A stretch of DNA of 64,000 nucleotides from Bacteroidaceae bacterium (lineage in GTDB: Bacteria; Bacteroidota; Bacteroidia; Bacteroidales; Bacteroidaceae): assembly GCA_017416805.1 (NCBI GenBank), contig JAFQBB010000033.1:1-64000 (forward strand). The letters are read 5' to 3'. This document shows, piece after piece, positions 7,556-16,850 of the stretch (position 1 is the stretch's first letter; each line of letters begins with the position of its first letter). Below the pieces are notes generated by a model. That model made no database searches. It was not told the DNA's origin and was given only the letters and a program-made list of their open reading frames with translations. The position numbers and the translations under genes are program-made.

Positions 7556-8533
7556 ATGAAAAAAACCATCGCTATCGTTGCCGGAGGCGACACTTCGGAA
7601 TATCAAGTATCCTTGCGCAGTGCACAGGGAATCTATTCGTTCATTGACAAAGAGAAATACACCTTATATATAGTAGTGATGCACGGCAACGATTGGCATG
7701 TGCAATTGCCTGATGAAACAGAACTTCCTATCGACCGTAATGACTTCAGTTTCATGCTTGATGGCGAAAAGGTGAAGTTCGATTATGCCTATATCACCAT
7801 CCATGGTACCCCTGGTGAAGATGGACGTTTGCAGGGTTACTTCGATATGTTGGGTATTCCCTATTCATGTTGTGGCGTATTTGCCGCGGCACTGACTTAC
7901 AATAAGTTCGCCTGCAACCAGTATTTGAAAGGATTTGGTGTGAAAGTGGCCGAGTCGCTGTTGCTCCGTCGCGGACAGACCATCGATGAGGCCGATGTGG
8001 TGGAGAAGATTGGATTGCCCTGTTTTGTCAAACCCAGTTTGGGAGGTAGTAGCTTTGGAGTCTCTAAAGTGAAGAGTCCGGAGCAGATAAAGACCGCTAT
8101 AGCTAAAGCCTTTGAAGAGTCCGATGAGGTGGTGATAGAAGCATTCCTTGATGGTACGGAAATCTCTTGTGGATGTTACAAGACTAAAGGAAAAAATGTC
8201 GTGTTGCCAATTACTGAGGTGGTGAGTCATAACGAATATTTTGACTATGATGCCAAGTATAACGGCGAAGTGGAAGAGATTACCCCTGCCCGTATTCCTG
8301 ATAGTGTGCGTGACCGTGTGTGGGCTTTGACATCAGCTGTGTATGATATTATTGGGGCTCAAGGCATCATCCGTATCGACTATTTTATTACCGAAGGACG
8401 GAAAATCAACCTCCTGGAGGTGAATACGACCCCTGGTATGACTGCTACCAGCTTTATCCCCCAGCAGGTGCGTGCTGCCGGATTGGACATCAAGGATGTA
8501 ATGACTGAGATTATAGAAGATAAGTTAAATTAA
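7556..8533 (+). CDS. ddl: D-alanine--D-alanine ligase
   Basis: This 325-residue ATP-grasp enzyme joins two D-alanines to make the dipeptide of the peptidoglycan precursor, in the cytoplasm. The N-terminal lobe begins with KKTIAIVAGGDTSEYQVSL. ATP-grasp signatures include KPSLGGSSFGVSKV near 160-173, and the C-terminal metal/ligand motif is NLLEVNTTPGMTATS. The length is typical. The gene is 24 bases downstream of rluD and before an acyltransferase gene, and the set PASTA-rluD-ddl-acyltransferase looks like one envelope-related transcript. Nothing in it suggests the D-Ala-D-Lac variant, but specificity cannot be proven by eye. Confidence 0.94.
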   Translation: MKKTIAIVAGGDTSEYQVSLRSAQGIYSFIDKEKYTLYIVVMHGNDWHVQLPDETELPIDRNDFSFMLDGEKVKFDYAYITIHGTPGEDGRLQGYFDMLGIPYSCCGVFAAALTYNKFACNQYLKGFGVKVAESLLLRRGQTIDEADVVEKIGLPCFVKPSLGGSSFGVSKVKSPEQIKTAIAKAFEESDEVVIEAFLDGTEISCGCYKTKGKNVVLPITEVVSHNEYFDYDAKYNGEVEEITPARIPDSVRDRVWALTSAVYDIIGAQGIIRIDYFITEGRKINLLEVNTTPGMTATSFIPQQVRAAGLDIKDVMTEIIEDKLN

Positions 8534-8543
8534 AAGTTGCAAG

Positions 8544-8623
8544 GGGCAAGTTGTCAGGGAGAATACACCTTCGTTAGCCGGTCAATTTCCTCGTTAACTT
8601 GTCAACTTGTTAACTAGTAAACT
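8544..8623. repeat. Reiterated 'cttgtcaac' words between ddl and the acyltransferase gene
   Basis: The short gap ends in CTCGTTAACTTGTCAACTTG and another TTAACT word, and begins with complementary AAGTTGCAAGGGGCAAGTTG. It can therefore fold as an imperfect hairpin. The same words recur at 24513-24583 before gmk. Confidence 0.55.
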
Positions 8624-8632
8624 ATACTAACT

Positions 8633-9787
8633 ATGAATATCCCTACTGAATTTGACGATATACGGCCTTATTCCCCAGAGGAACTTCCTGCCGTATATGA
8701 AGAGTTGATTGCCGATGAGGCTTTCCGTCATGTGATAGGCAAGGTGATGCCTGGTGTTCCTTTTGAAGCTGTAGCCATGCAAATGCGCCAGTGCAAGACC
8801 AATCTGGAGTTTCAGAAAACCTTCTGTTACCCATTCTTGCACGACCTTGCCCGCAAGTGTAGCGATGGCATGACGATTGATTGTGATGCCATTCAAGGTG
8901 ATGGGTATCCGCACACGTTCATAACTAATCATCGCGATATCGTTCTTGATTCAGCACTCCTCTCTGTTTTGTTGGTGGACAATGGCCAAAACACAGTGGA
9001 GATTGCCATTGGTGACAACCTGCTTATATTCCCTTGGATAAAGAAGTTGGTACGAATCAATAAGTCGTTCATCGTACAGCGTGCATTGACTATGCGCCAG
9101 ATGTTGGAGGCTTCGGCACGCATGTCGCGCTACATGCATTTTGCCATTGACGAGAAGAAGGAAAACATTTGGATAGCCCAACGTGAGGGACGGGCCAAGG
9201 ATTCGGATGACCGTACGCAAGACAGTGTGCTGAAGATGATGGCTATGGGAGGTGAAGGCACTATTGTTGAGCGCCTGAAAGGATTGAATATTGCACCGGC
9301 TGCTATCTCGTACGAGTACGATCCTTGCGATTATTTGAAGGCCAAGGAGTATCAGCAGAAACGGGACAATCCGGATTTTAAGAAAAGCAAGGAGGATGAT
9401 TTGCTGAATATGCAGACAGGTATTTTTGGACGTAAGGGACATATCCATTTCCAATTGACACCCTGCATCAATGATAAGTTGGAAGCATTGGATCCTGCAA
9501 TGCCGAAGACTGAAATATTCACTGCTATCAGCGCATTGATAGATAAGCAGATACATGCCAACTATCGCTTCTATCCTGGTAATTATGTGGCTTATGATTG
9601 GTTGACAGGTGAGAGCCGTTTCGCAGATAAGTATTCGGCTGAGGAGAAAGCAGCCTTTGAACAATACATTGCCGGACAATTGGCAAAAATAGACCTTCCA
9701 AACAAAGATGAAACTTTCTTGCGTAACAAGATGCTGGAGATGTATGCCAATCCTGTGAAGAATTATCTGAAAGCCACATGTGCATAA
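8633..9787 (+). CDS. Glycerol-3-phosphate/1-acylglycerol acyltransferase-like protein
   Basis: This is a 384-residue PlsC/LPLAT-superfamily protein. The acyltransferase core starts with TFITNHRDIVLD (His100 and Asp102 in the NHxD motif) and has the downstream substrate motif REGRAKDSDD near 184-193. No clear membrane helix or signal is seen, so it is probably peripheral on the inner membrane face. It is longer than housekeeping PlsC (about 240 residues), with an N-terminal helical extension of 90 residues and a C-terminal region of 130. Members of this longer Bacteroidota group are annotated only as acyltransferases. The substrate is unknown; phospholipid or aminoacyl-lipid synthesis are both possible. 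The stop codon overlaps the region of the next gene's start. Confidence 0.8.
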   Translation: MNIPTEFDDIRPYSPEELPAVYEELIADEAFRHVIGKVMPGVPFEAVAMQMRQCKTNLEFQKTFCYPFLHDLARKCSDGMTIDCDAIQGDGYPHTFITNHRDIVLDSALLSVLLVDNGQNTVEIAIGDNLLIFPWIKKLVRINKSFIVQRALTMRQMLEASARMSRYMHFAIDEKKENIWIAQREGRAKDSDDRTQDSVLKMMAMGGEGTIVERLKGLNIAPAAISYEYDPCDYLKAKEYQQKRDNPDFKKSKEDDLLNMQTGIFGRKGHIHFQLTPCINDKLEALDPAMPKTEIFTAISALIDKQIHANYRFYPGNYVAYDWLTGESRFADKYSAEEKAAFEQYIAGQLAKIDLPNKDETFLRNKMLEMYANPVKNYLKATCA

Positions 9788-9788
9788 A

Positions 9789-10451
9789 ATGTTTAAAATA
9801 AAGAAGCTGTATCCAATCGTGGCAGGCCTGTCTTTGTTGACGGGCTTGCTTTCCTGCTCAGATTATGAGGATAATTATGTCTATCCTTCTGTCTTGAGTG
9901 AATTTGCTGATGTCTATTCAGGAAGTGACAGAAGGCTTGTTTGTTTGCAAACTGATGGTGGGCAACGTTTGGAGATACTGAATGCATCAACAATTTCTAC
10001 AGATGGGGTGGTTGCTGATACCGTTTATCGCTCTCTGGTCCGCTATGAACGGAAGACGGCGGGAGCTGAAATCTATGCTATACAGATGATTGCGGCACCG
10101 GAGCCAGATTCTCCAGCGGATTTTCCCGATGGAATCAAGGATGACCCGGTGGAGATGCAAAGCCTCTGGCAGAGAGGTGACTATCTGAATATGATACTCT
10201 TGGTGAAGGCACAAAATGCAAGACATACTTTCCGCTTTGTAAGTGACAGTATCACCTCATCGCGCGATGGAGTCAAGACTTTGCATTTTCGCCTCTATCA
10301 CGATGCGGGAGGCGATGTGCAGGCTTATACGCAAAAGGCCTATCTCTCTTTACCCTTGACCTCATACAAGCCTCTTCTTTCTCGAGGAGATACACTTTCT
10401 CTTTCTATTCCTACTACGACTGGTTGGCAGCGGTGGAAGCGCTGTTATTGA
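9789..10451 (+). CDS. NigD-like lipoprotein
   Basis: A lipoprotein signal ends at the cysteine in LLTGLLSCSDYED (about residue 22), followed by the acidic residues common in surface lipoproteins of this phylum. The rest is beta-rich with a pattern I associate with NigD-like proteins, named after a Prevotella gene of unknown function. I start at the ATG at 9789; a GTG three codons earlier overlaps the previous stop. The end is odd: the last residues (TTTGWQRWKRCY) look unlike the rest, while the next frame continues as GSGGSAVIEFDYWTS. A one-base insertion near 10425 may have changed the C-terminus. Confidence 0.65.
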   Translation: MFKIKKLYPIVAGLSLLTGLLSCSDYEDNYVYPSVLSEFADVYSGSDRRLVCLQTDGGQRLEILNASTISTDGVVADTVYRSLVRYERKTAGAEIYAIQMIAAPEPDSPADFPDGIKDDPVEMQSLWQRGDYLNMILLVKAQNARHTFRFVSDSITSSRDGVKTLHFRLYHDAGGDVQAYTQKAYLSLPLTSYKPLLSRGDTLSLSIPTTTGWQRWKRCY

Positions 10452-10508
10452 ATTTGATTATTGGACATCTATCTATTTTTCTTGTTTGCTAATTCTGTTA
10501 TGTAGGCA

Positions 10509-12791
10509 TTACAGCTTCCATCGTATGTCAAAACTGAAGTCTCTTGGGCGACCAACCTGACTGAAATCCCGATTCATACTGTGAAAGCGGAATGTGTCGT
10601 AATGTGTATTGGTAATATTGTGTACCTGAAAATCAAATCCTATCTTGTTGAACTGGAGAGAGAAACCCGCATGAACCATGTTGTAATAAGGTTGATGTGC
10701 ATCGTTTGCCTCTGTCCACCAAATACGGCCGGCACCAATATAGTCGGTTTTAAAGCAGATATGTTTTATTCCCCACGGATTGTTGGTTAAGGGGAGAGTG
10801 TATTGTAGCCCGGCATTGATTGTATGTTCGGGAGCAAAAGGAATGTGATTGCCATTGTATTCGGTGTGTTGCCCGTCAGATGCAAATCCTCCGTCATAGT
10901 GGGTAAAAGTGGCATTTGTATATCCGTAATTAAGATTCAGCAAAAACCTGTCAGTAGGACGGATTTGCATGGACAGTTCGCCTCCCAGACTGCGTGTACG
11001 TCCGGCATTTACAAGGATTCGTCCTAATCCTTCAGGAGTGAAACGTGATACTTGCTGATTATGTGTGCTTATGAAAAACAACGCGACATTTGAAGTTAAT
11101 GCTCCATTGAAAAAAGTAAAATGTGAACCTATCTCGTAGTTGAGGCTCCATTCAGGGGAGTAGCTGATTTGCTCATTTACTTGTTCTGGAGTGAATTCTT
11201 CAGTGCGGAAACTCTGTTGTATGATTTCACTGAACATTTGCATGTTGTATCCTCCTGATCGTACTCCTTTGCTGAATGATGCATAAACCTTTCCATGATT
11301 AATGGAATAATTGATGGCTAAGCGGGGGAGCAAATGAGTTTGCCGTTTATGGAAGTTGCCGATATAGCTTATTTCTTTTTTCCCGGAAGCATTGGTTAAT
11401 CCCATGCCTGAAACCAAACAGTGAATAAGGGCCTGCGTGTTGTAGTTTATTTCTTGTCGTTCATGGTCGAAACGCAATCCCATAGTGAGTGTAATTCGGG
11501 GAAAAAGTTTGAAGTCGCTTTGATGGAATAATGCAATACCTTTCATTGGTGTATTGAAGCGGCCTGGAATGTGGATATTGTTATCTGTGAGCTTTATGCT
11601 GACAGGGGCATCTTTCATGCCCTCATCCATAGCATGCTGAATCATTTGGACTCCATCACCATAAAAGTTTACTGGTGCATTGGTTTTAGTCCATTGCAAA
11701 GTGCCGCTTACTCCTGTTACCCATTTCCAACGATGGGTAGAATTTCCCTTTAGCGTTAATTCTTGATTGATGGTGTGTATATGTTGCTTTTGTTGCAACG
11801 TGAATATGTCATCAAAAAGGAAATCTTGATCAATGCGCATATCGTCATCTATCCATTGGTATCCGGTAATACTGCTTAAAGTGATATCTTTTGTCTGCCA
11901 TTGATAGATTCCTCCAATATTCAGCATGTCGCGTCGGTATCCATGAGGACGGTTATTCGTTATATGACCTATGGCATGATTGTATCTTTCTGCATTATTG
12001 GTCAGTGGTCCATTGTATTGATAAGGGTATCCTCCTTCATCTGTATGGTCATAGTTCAATATGATGTCCAGTTTTGATATCTCTGTGGGTAGCCATACTA
12101 TACGTGAATTGATTCCTCCACTTTTTTTAGAATCTGTCCATTGTCCTGTTGTTTGGTTGCGGTATATTCCGCGAGCTTCATTTGCATAAACTCCAAATGA
12201 GTATCCGAGCTTTTCATTTACTTTCCGTCTGTGGAGACCCTTTATGAGCAGGCTCATGTCGGCTGAAGTTCCGTTGATATGGATTTCTGTGCCTGGTGAA
12301 CGCAATGGGTTGCGAGTGTATAGCCTTATCAATCCTCCCATTGTATTGCGTCCATATAAGGTGCCTTGTGGGCCACGTAAGATTTCTGCTCGTTCTACGT
12401 CTGCAAATTGAAAACTGAAAGCTGCCTTTTCTGTGTATGGGATGTCATCCACATACAAACCTACGGCAGGCGTGTTGATACGTGAACCAATGCCACGGAT
12501 ATATATAGCAGAAGTAAGATTGCTTCCGTAATTGGGGATAAACAGGTTTGGTGTAAGTCCCGACAGATTTTTAATGGATTCTATCCGATGCCTTTCTAAC
12601 ATCTCCGAATCCATTATGTTTGCGGATATAGGTTGTTGATTCAGTGAAAAATGTTCTTTTGGGGGCGATACGATGGTGATAGTTTCAATGTTTACAGTGT
12701 GTAAACTGTCTGCATCTGAAGCCCACAATGACAGAATGCCCGCCATAGCGAGCATTCCTGTCAATAGAATTCTATGTGTGCAGTTTGTCAT
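10509..12791 (-). CDS. TonB-dependent outer-membrane receptor (not SusC-type)
   Basis: This 760-residue protein has a signal peptide (cleavage near LSLWASDADS) and a plug domain (about residues 45-160). Typical plug features are a short TonB-box-like VNIETITIVS, ISANIMDSEMLERH, IYIRGIGSR and the LRGPQGTLYGRNTMGG signature near 138-154. The remainder is a 22-strand barrel ending in FSFDIRWKL. It lacks the carboxypeptidase-like N-terminal domain of SusC proteins. The strong GPQGTLYGRN form and barrel size resemble receptors for siderophores, vitamins or small organic ligands; the ligand is unknown. It is 8 bases downstream of a small lipoprotein gene in the same orientation, which is probably its surface partner. 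Confidence 0.9.
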   Translation of the reverse strand: MTNCTHRILLTGMLAMAGILSLWASDADSLHTVNIETITIVSPPKEHFSLNQQPISANIMDSEMLERHRIESIKNLSGLTPNLFIPNYGSNLTSAIYIRGIGSRINTPAVGLYVDDIPYTEKAAFSFQFADVERAEILRGPQGTLYGRNTMGGLIRLYTRNPLRSPGTEIHINGTSADMSLLIKGLHRRKVNEKLGYSFGVYANEARGIYRNQTTGQWTDSKKSGGINSRIVWLPTEISKLDIILNYDHTDEGGYPYQYNGPLTNNAERYNHAIGHITNNRPHGYRRDMLNIGGIYQWQTKDITLSSITGYQWIDDDMRIDQDFLFDDIFTLQQKQHIHTINQELTLKGNSTHRWKWVTGVSGTLQWTKTNAPVNFYGDGVQMIQHAMDEGMKDAPVSIKLTDNNIHIPGRFNTPMKGIALFHQSDFKLFPRITLTMGLRFDHERQEINYNTQALIHCLVSGMGLTNASGKKEISYIGNFHKRQTHLLPRLAINYSINHGKVYASFSKGVRSGGYNMQMFSEIIQQSFRTEEFTPEQVNEQISYSPEWSLNYEIGSHFTFFNGALTSNVALFFISTHNQQVSRFTPEGLGRILVNAGRTRSLGGELSMQIRPTDRFLLNLNYGYTNATFTHYDGGFASDGQHTEYNGNHIPFAPEHTINAGLQYTLPLTNNPWGIKHICFKTDYIGAGRIWWTEANDAHQPYYNMVHAGFSLQFNKIGFDFQVHNITNTHYDTFRFHSMNRDFSQVGRPRDFSFDIRWKL

Positions 12792-12799
12792 TCGTTTCC

Positions 12800-13306
12800 T
12801 TATTGCGCTATTCCATTGTATGTCAGTGCAAACTTCAATGTCATGGCAGGGCTGACAGGCAGGTCTATTTTCAGTTTCAATGCAGCAGTCTTTTCTTCGC
12901 CTATAATAGTCCCTTCTGCACTTAATGTGGCCAAAAAACCTCTTTCGCCTTTATAGAGACTGTCGGTACATTCTCCAAATAAGGCTACTCCGTTTGCGTT
13001 CTTGGTAACGGTCAGTGGCACGATAGTGAAGTCACCATAATTGACACTCTGATGGTCTGTCCAATTATGGTAAATCAGTTCTAATTGCCCTTGAGTATTT
13101 TCTCTGATGGTTATAGGCTGGTTGTATGTGGTGTCAATGGATATGTCTGTTCCCCTACTGTTAAGGTTGGTATAAGTTGTACCCGTATAGACTCCGATAG
13201 GATTAATATCCAGTGTAACCTCGTCTTCATCATCTCCACATGATGCAAATATCATACAAGCACATATCATTATGCTTGCCAAGTAGAATAAATAGTTCTT
13301 TTTCAT
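12800..13306 (-). CDS. Small beta-rich lipoprotein, calycin-like
   Basis: This 168-residue protein has the lipobox IFASC (cysteine near 23) and then GDDEDEV, an acidic stretch of the kind that sends lipoproteins to the cell surface in Bacteroidota. The rest alternates short beta strands such as GVYTGTTYTN, PITIRENTQGQLELIYHN and MTLKFALTYNG, resembling calycin-like or lipocalin-like barrel domains that follow TonB receptors. It is co-oriented with the TonB-dependent receptor with only 8 bases between them. It has its own promoter 34 bases upstream of the start. A ligand-capture role for the receptor is inferred. Confidence 0.65.
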   Translation of the reverse strand: MKKNYLFYLASIMICACMIFASCGDDEDEVTLDINPIGVYTGTTYTNLNSRGTDISIDTTYNQPITIRENTQGQLELIYHNWTDHQSVNYGDFTIVPLTVTKNANGVALFGECTDSLYKGERGFLATLSAEGTIIGEEKTAALKLKIDLPVSPAMTLKFALTYNGIAQ

Positions 13307-13339
13307 CTTACTTCTAAAACCTTATTATATTTTCGGATG

Positions 13340-13370
13340 CAAAGATACGCAGGTTTGTTTTATTGGGCAA
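13340..13370 (-). promoter_or_regulatory. Promoter of the lipoprotein-TonB receptor unit
   Basis: The minus strand has TATCTTTG (13340-13347) with TTG (13368-13370) 20 bases upstream. Transcription starts close to the lipoprotein ATG. Confidence 0.6.
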
Positions 13371-13402
13371 TCCTCATTTGTGAGGAAAATATCAGGTTCT
13401 TC

Positions 13403-14461
13403 TTATCTGTCTATCTTACGTATTCCTCCGGTAGCAGGGTCGAATGTTATTTTCGTATCCACACCTTTGTTGAATAATTCGTTGGCCAGTACATCTGTTT
13501 GTCCATATTGTGCAACAGGTATCTCTTCTTCGTACAGCACTTCGCTGTTTTGATAAATCCGTAACAAAGCCTTGCCCGGCAGATTGTACACAACTCCTTG
13601 TGGGCGTTTAGCTTTTTTAAGAGATTTCTCGTCAGGTTGGGGTAGATTAGTCAGGTTTTCAATGTCATAATATATTGGCGCACCGCTTAAATCATCAGCA
13701 TTTACAACTCCTAATAGTCGTGAGAATCGGAATAAAATTTGTTTGGTTTGGTCTTTGTCGCCAGGAGTCAGTCTGACAGCCAATGTCCGTTGCTCTGTTT
13801 CGGTAGTACCCTCAAACATAGAGATTAAGGCAGCTTCTTGTTCGTCCAGATTTTTTAGAATCAGTTTTAAAGCCTCACCATCTTTGGGCATATTGTCTGC
13901 TTGTCCGCGAATAATGCTATTTCTGCTATCCCGGATATTATAAATTTCCCTTGCCACCAGTTCGGCCATTTTGGCAGTAGATGTAGCACTCAGAATCTCT
14001 TCACTCAAAAGTTCTTTAGGATTTAACTGTTTGCTGGAATGAATAGTTTCTGTATCTTTGTCTTTCTTGTTGTCAGGTTCCTGTGTGGCATTGATGGATA
14101 GTAAGACTCCGTCTTCGGCTAATTCAACTAATGAGGCAATACTTTTATCCTTTAACTTGATTGTAAATGCTTTATTCGGATCTGCAATGCCGGCTAAAGC
14201 AATCTCTATACGCTTGATGTTCCAATGTGTGTCGGGCTTGTTTGATATTCCTTGTGTGCGTAGGAACTTGTTGGCATAATTACAGAATTCTCCGGGAGTG
14301 TATGTCACTTTCTCAGTTTCTATTGTAATATCCACAACCGTTTGTGGTAAGAAATAAGTAACCCCTTCTGCATTTAATCCGGGTACATATTCTGTCACTT
14401 CAGTTTGTGCCATACAATATGTGGCAAATATCAAGCTGGGTATTAAAAAAAACTTTCTCAT
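13403..14461 (-). CDS. Exported DUF4831-like protein
   Basis: This 352-residue protein has a signal peptide (MRKFFLIPSLIFATYCMAQ) and no lipobox. The N-terminal part starts with a YVPGLNAEGVTYFLPQTVVDI segment and a central region includes ARLT-like REIYNIRDSRNSIIRGQADNMP near 170-190. The length and this pattern match the DUF4831 family, whose function is unknown. It is 24 bases downstream of the NAD(P)HX repair gene on the same strand and is likely co-transcribed with it, but no functional link is evident. The protein is probably periplasmic or outer-membrane associated. Confidence 0.6.
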   Translation of the reverse strand: MRKFFLIPSLIFATYCMAQTEVTEYVPGLNAEGVTYFLPQTVVDITIETEKVTYTPGEFCNYANKFLRTQGISNKPDTHWNIKRIEIALAGIADPNKAFTIKLKDKSIASLVELAEDGVLLSINATQEPDNKKDKDTETIHSSKQLNPKELLSEEILSATSTAKMAELVAREIYNIRDSRNSIIRGQADNMPKDGEALKLILKNLDEQEAALISMFEGTTETEQRTLAVRLTPGDKDQTKQILFRFSRLLGVVNADDLSGAPIYYDIENLTNLPQPDEKSLKKAKRPQGVVYNLPGKALLRIYQNSEVLYEEEIPVAQYGQTDVLANELFNKGVDTKITFDPATGGIRKIDR

Positions 14462-14485
14462 TATTTTTACGACATTATGATAATA

Positions 14486-16036
14486 TTACAAGCATCTTTG
14501 TTCTTTGGCGCAGCAAAGGTACTCATTCTTTTCTATTTGTTTCCATGCTTTGGGTAAATAGTTGATTATGTCACTGGCATTCATGCTGATTTCGCCTTGT
14601 TGGTCAGCAGCCATATCGCCTGCAACCCCATGTATATAGACTCCAAGCAGACTTGCATCTTCGGGTGAAAAACCTTGAGATAGTAGTGCCAACAGGATTC
14701 CCGTTAATATATCTCCACATCCTCCTGTGGCCATTCCCGGATTTCCTGTAGGGTTCAGGCGGCAAAAACCTTGAGGGGTGATTACGGCCGTCCATGCACC
14801 CTTGAGGATAATGTTTACATGCAGACGCTCGGCTAACTCTTGGGCACGAATCAGCCGTTCGTAACTATTGTTACATCGCCCTACTAAGCGTTCCAATTCT
14901 TTGGGGTGTGGGGTGAGGATACTACCTTTGGGTATGAAAGGATATAAAGTCTTGTGAGCCGCCAGCAAATTAAGGGCGTCGGCATCAATGACCAATGGGT
15001 GGCGGCTTGATTTCAGCATAGCTGCCAATGCATGAGCCGTTTCTTCATTGACTCCTAACCCCGGGCCAATGGCTATGCTTTGGTATTTTTCTGTGGGGAA
15101 AGGCGTTGCAAAATGGGTTTCGTTTTCATCGTGATGTACCATAGCCTCAGGGACAGAAGCTTGCAGGATATGATTGTTGCATCGAGGAGCATGTATCGTC
15201 AGTAATCCAATGCCACTCCGAAAACTTGCGCGTGCGGCAAGAATTGAAGCCCCAGCCATGCCGTATGAACCGGCAATGAGTAATCCGTGTCCGAAGTTTC
15301 CTTTATGTGCAAAGTCGGAGCGTGGCTTGAGTAATGGTTGTACATCTTCAATCTTCGTGATTTTGAATTTGCTGTCGGCTTCATTGATTGCTTTAGTGCT
15401 TAATCTGATGTCCAAACTGAACCATTCACCAATGTATTGCTGGTTTTCGGGAAAGAAGAAAGCAAGTTTGGGTAGCTGGATGGTCAGTGTAATGTCGGCT
15501 TTGATGATATGCTCACTGATGTTGTGTGTGTTGTCTTCACACATGAGACCTGAAGGCATATCTATAGATATAACGCTGGCTTGCGAGGCGTTGATGTATT
15601 TGACTAAAGCTGCAAACCCGCCTTCAAGGGGCTTGTTTATTCCCGAACCGAACAGACCGTCTATCACGACATCGCCTTTTTGTAGAGGAAGGAGGGTGAA
15701 CTGTGATGTGACTTCGGTGAAGGATACGTCCGGATAGTCTAACAGACGTTCGGCATTGGTTTGACAGTCGTCCGACAGTTTACCTTTGGTGTTGAACAGG
15801 CATACCTCGATTTTGTATCCTCTTTCTGAGAGTAGCCGTGACATGGCCAATGCGTCACCTCCATTATTGCCCGGACCAGCAAAAACCTTGAAAATGCGAG
15901 GTTGGGGAAATAGCTGGCAGACGGCATCGGTCAGAACAGTGGCTGCTCGTTCCATCAGTTCTAACGAGGTGATTTGTTCCTCTTCAATAGTGCGTCTGTC
16001 AACCTCCTTGAGTTGCAAATTTGTCAGTAATTTCAT
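14486..16036 (-). CDS. nnr: Bifunctional NAD(P)HX epimerase and ADP-dependent dehydratase
   Basis: This is a 516-residue fusion of two enzymes that repair hydrated NADH/NADPH. Residues 1 to about 215 are the YjeF_N epimerase domain, with VFAGPGNNGGDALAMSRLL and the DGLFGSG motif. Residues about 225 to 505 are the ribokinase-like dehydratase, with IGPGLG, VIDADALN, LTPHPKE and the catalytic GMATGGCGDILTG near 432-444. It acts in the cytoplasm. The length matches E. coli Nnr (about 515). The start at 16036 follows a leader with a -7 box 22 bases upstream. The gene is divergent from adk. Confidence 0.94.
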   Translation of the reverse strand: MKLLTNLQLKEVDRRTIEEEQITSLELMERAATVLTDAVCQLFPQPRIFKVFAGPGNNGGDALAMSRLLSERGYKIEVCLFNTKGKLSDDCQTNAERLLDYPDVSFTEVTSQFTLLPLQKGDVVIDGLFGSGINKPLEGGFAALVKYINASQASVISIDMPSGLMCEDNTHNISEHIIKADITLTIQLPKLAFFFPENQQYIGEWFSLDIRLSTKAINEADSKFKITKIEDVQPLLKPRSDFAHKGNFGHGLLIAGSYGMAGASILAARASFRSGIGLLTIHAPRCNNHILQASVPEAMVHHDENETHFATPFPTEKYQSIAIGPGLGVNEETAHALAAMLKSSRHPLVIDADALNLLAAHKTLYPFIPKGSILTPHPKELERLVGRCNNSYERLIRAQELAERLHVNIILKGAWTAVITPQGFCRLNPTGNPGMATGGCGDILTGILLALLSQGFSPEDASLLGVYIHGVAGDMAADQQGEISMNASDIINYLPKAWKQIEKNEYLCCAKEQRCL

Positions 16037-16058
16037 AAAAACAACACTTTCGAGGGTG

Positions 16059-16066
16059 TAAAAGTA
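16059..16066 (-). promoter_or_regulatory. -7 box of the nnr promoter
   Basis: The minus-strand sequence is TACTTTTA followed by CACC, lying 22 bases before the nnr start. The -33 element is weak. Confidence 0.4.
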
Positions 16067-16099
16067 GCCTTTTTCTGATAAATTATCAAAGAAAAGTGC

Positions 16100-16107
16100 T
16101 ACTTTTG
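16100..16107 (+). promoter_or_regulatory. -7 box of the adk-obg promoter
   Basis: TACTTTTG is followed by an approximately 80-base leader. The leader contains a small hairpin (AAAGGC...GCCTTT, about 16123-16142). Confidence 0.5.
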
Positions 16108-16190
16108 TGCCAATTTTCTGAAAAAGGCATTAAAAGCCTTTGGTGTGAGAGTGAAATATAAACAAATAATAAATAATTAATAGCAAAGAA

Positions 16191-16766
16191 ATGTTGAATA
16201 TTGTGATTTTTGGAGCGCCCGGCTCAGGTAAAGGAACACAGAGTGCGCGTATTGTTGAAAAATATGGATTGAACCACATCTCTACGGGAGATGTACTTCG
16301 CGCAGAAATTAAGAATGGTACTGAATTGGGACAGACAGCCAAGGGATATATAGACCAAGGACAACTTATCCCCGACAGTCTGATGATTGACATCCTGGCC
16401 AGTGTGTTCGACTCGTTCAAGGATAGCAAGGGGGTTATTTTTGATGGATTTCCCCGTACTATCGCACAGGCCGAGGCGCTCAAGGCTATGTTGAGTGACC
16501 GCGAACAGGGAGTTTCCATCATGTTGGACCTTGATGTCCCTGAGGATGAATTAATGACACGTCTGATTAAACGTGGACAAGAGAGTGGACGTGCTGACGA
16601 CAATGAAGAAACAATCAAAAAACGTCTTGTAGTTTATCATACTCAGACAGCTCCCCTTATTGATTGGTACAAAACGGATGGTAAATACTGCCATATCAAT
16701 GGGTTGGGTACTATGGATGGTATCTTTGCAGAGATAGCAGAGGCTATAGACAAGGTAAACGGTTAA
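16191..16766 (+). CDS. adk: Adenylate kinase (short form)
   Basis: This 191-residue enzyme interconverts ATP + AMP and 2 ADP. It has the P-loop GAPGSGKGTQ (residues 8-17), the AMP-binding HISTGDVLRAE and the FDGFPRT signature near 84-90. The LID is reduced (RGQESGRADDNEE), so this is the short type without a zinc-binding LID. It is cytoplasmic. It precedes obg by 84 bases; the pairing of adk with the ribosome-assembly GTPase is widely conserved in the order. Confidence 0.96.
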   Translation: MLNIVIFGAPGSGKGTQSARIVEKYGLNHISTGDVLRAEIKNGTELGQTAKGYIDQGQLIPDSLMIDILASVFDSFKDSKGVIFDGFPRTIAQAEALKAMLSDREQGVSIMLDLDVPEDELMTRLIKRGQESGRADDNEETIKKRLVVYHTQTAPLIDWYKTDGKYCHINGLGTMDGIFAEIAEAIDKVNG

Positions 16767-16850
16767 TCTTTTTACCATTGTTGATGATTTGTAGGATGAA
16801 TTGAAGAGGACTTGCTCGAATAATTAGAACCTACCTTAAGAAAAACAAGT

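Noticed and set aside
6620-7606. 328-codon open frame antisense to the pseudouridine synthase gene
   Set aside because: It is the shadow of rluD, whose catalytic motifs are clear.
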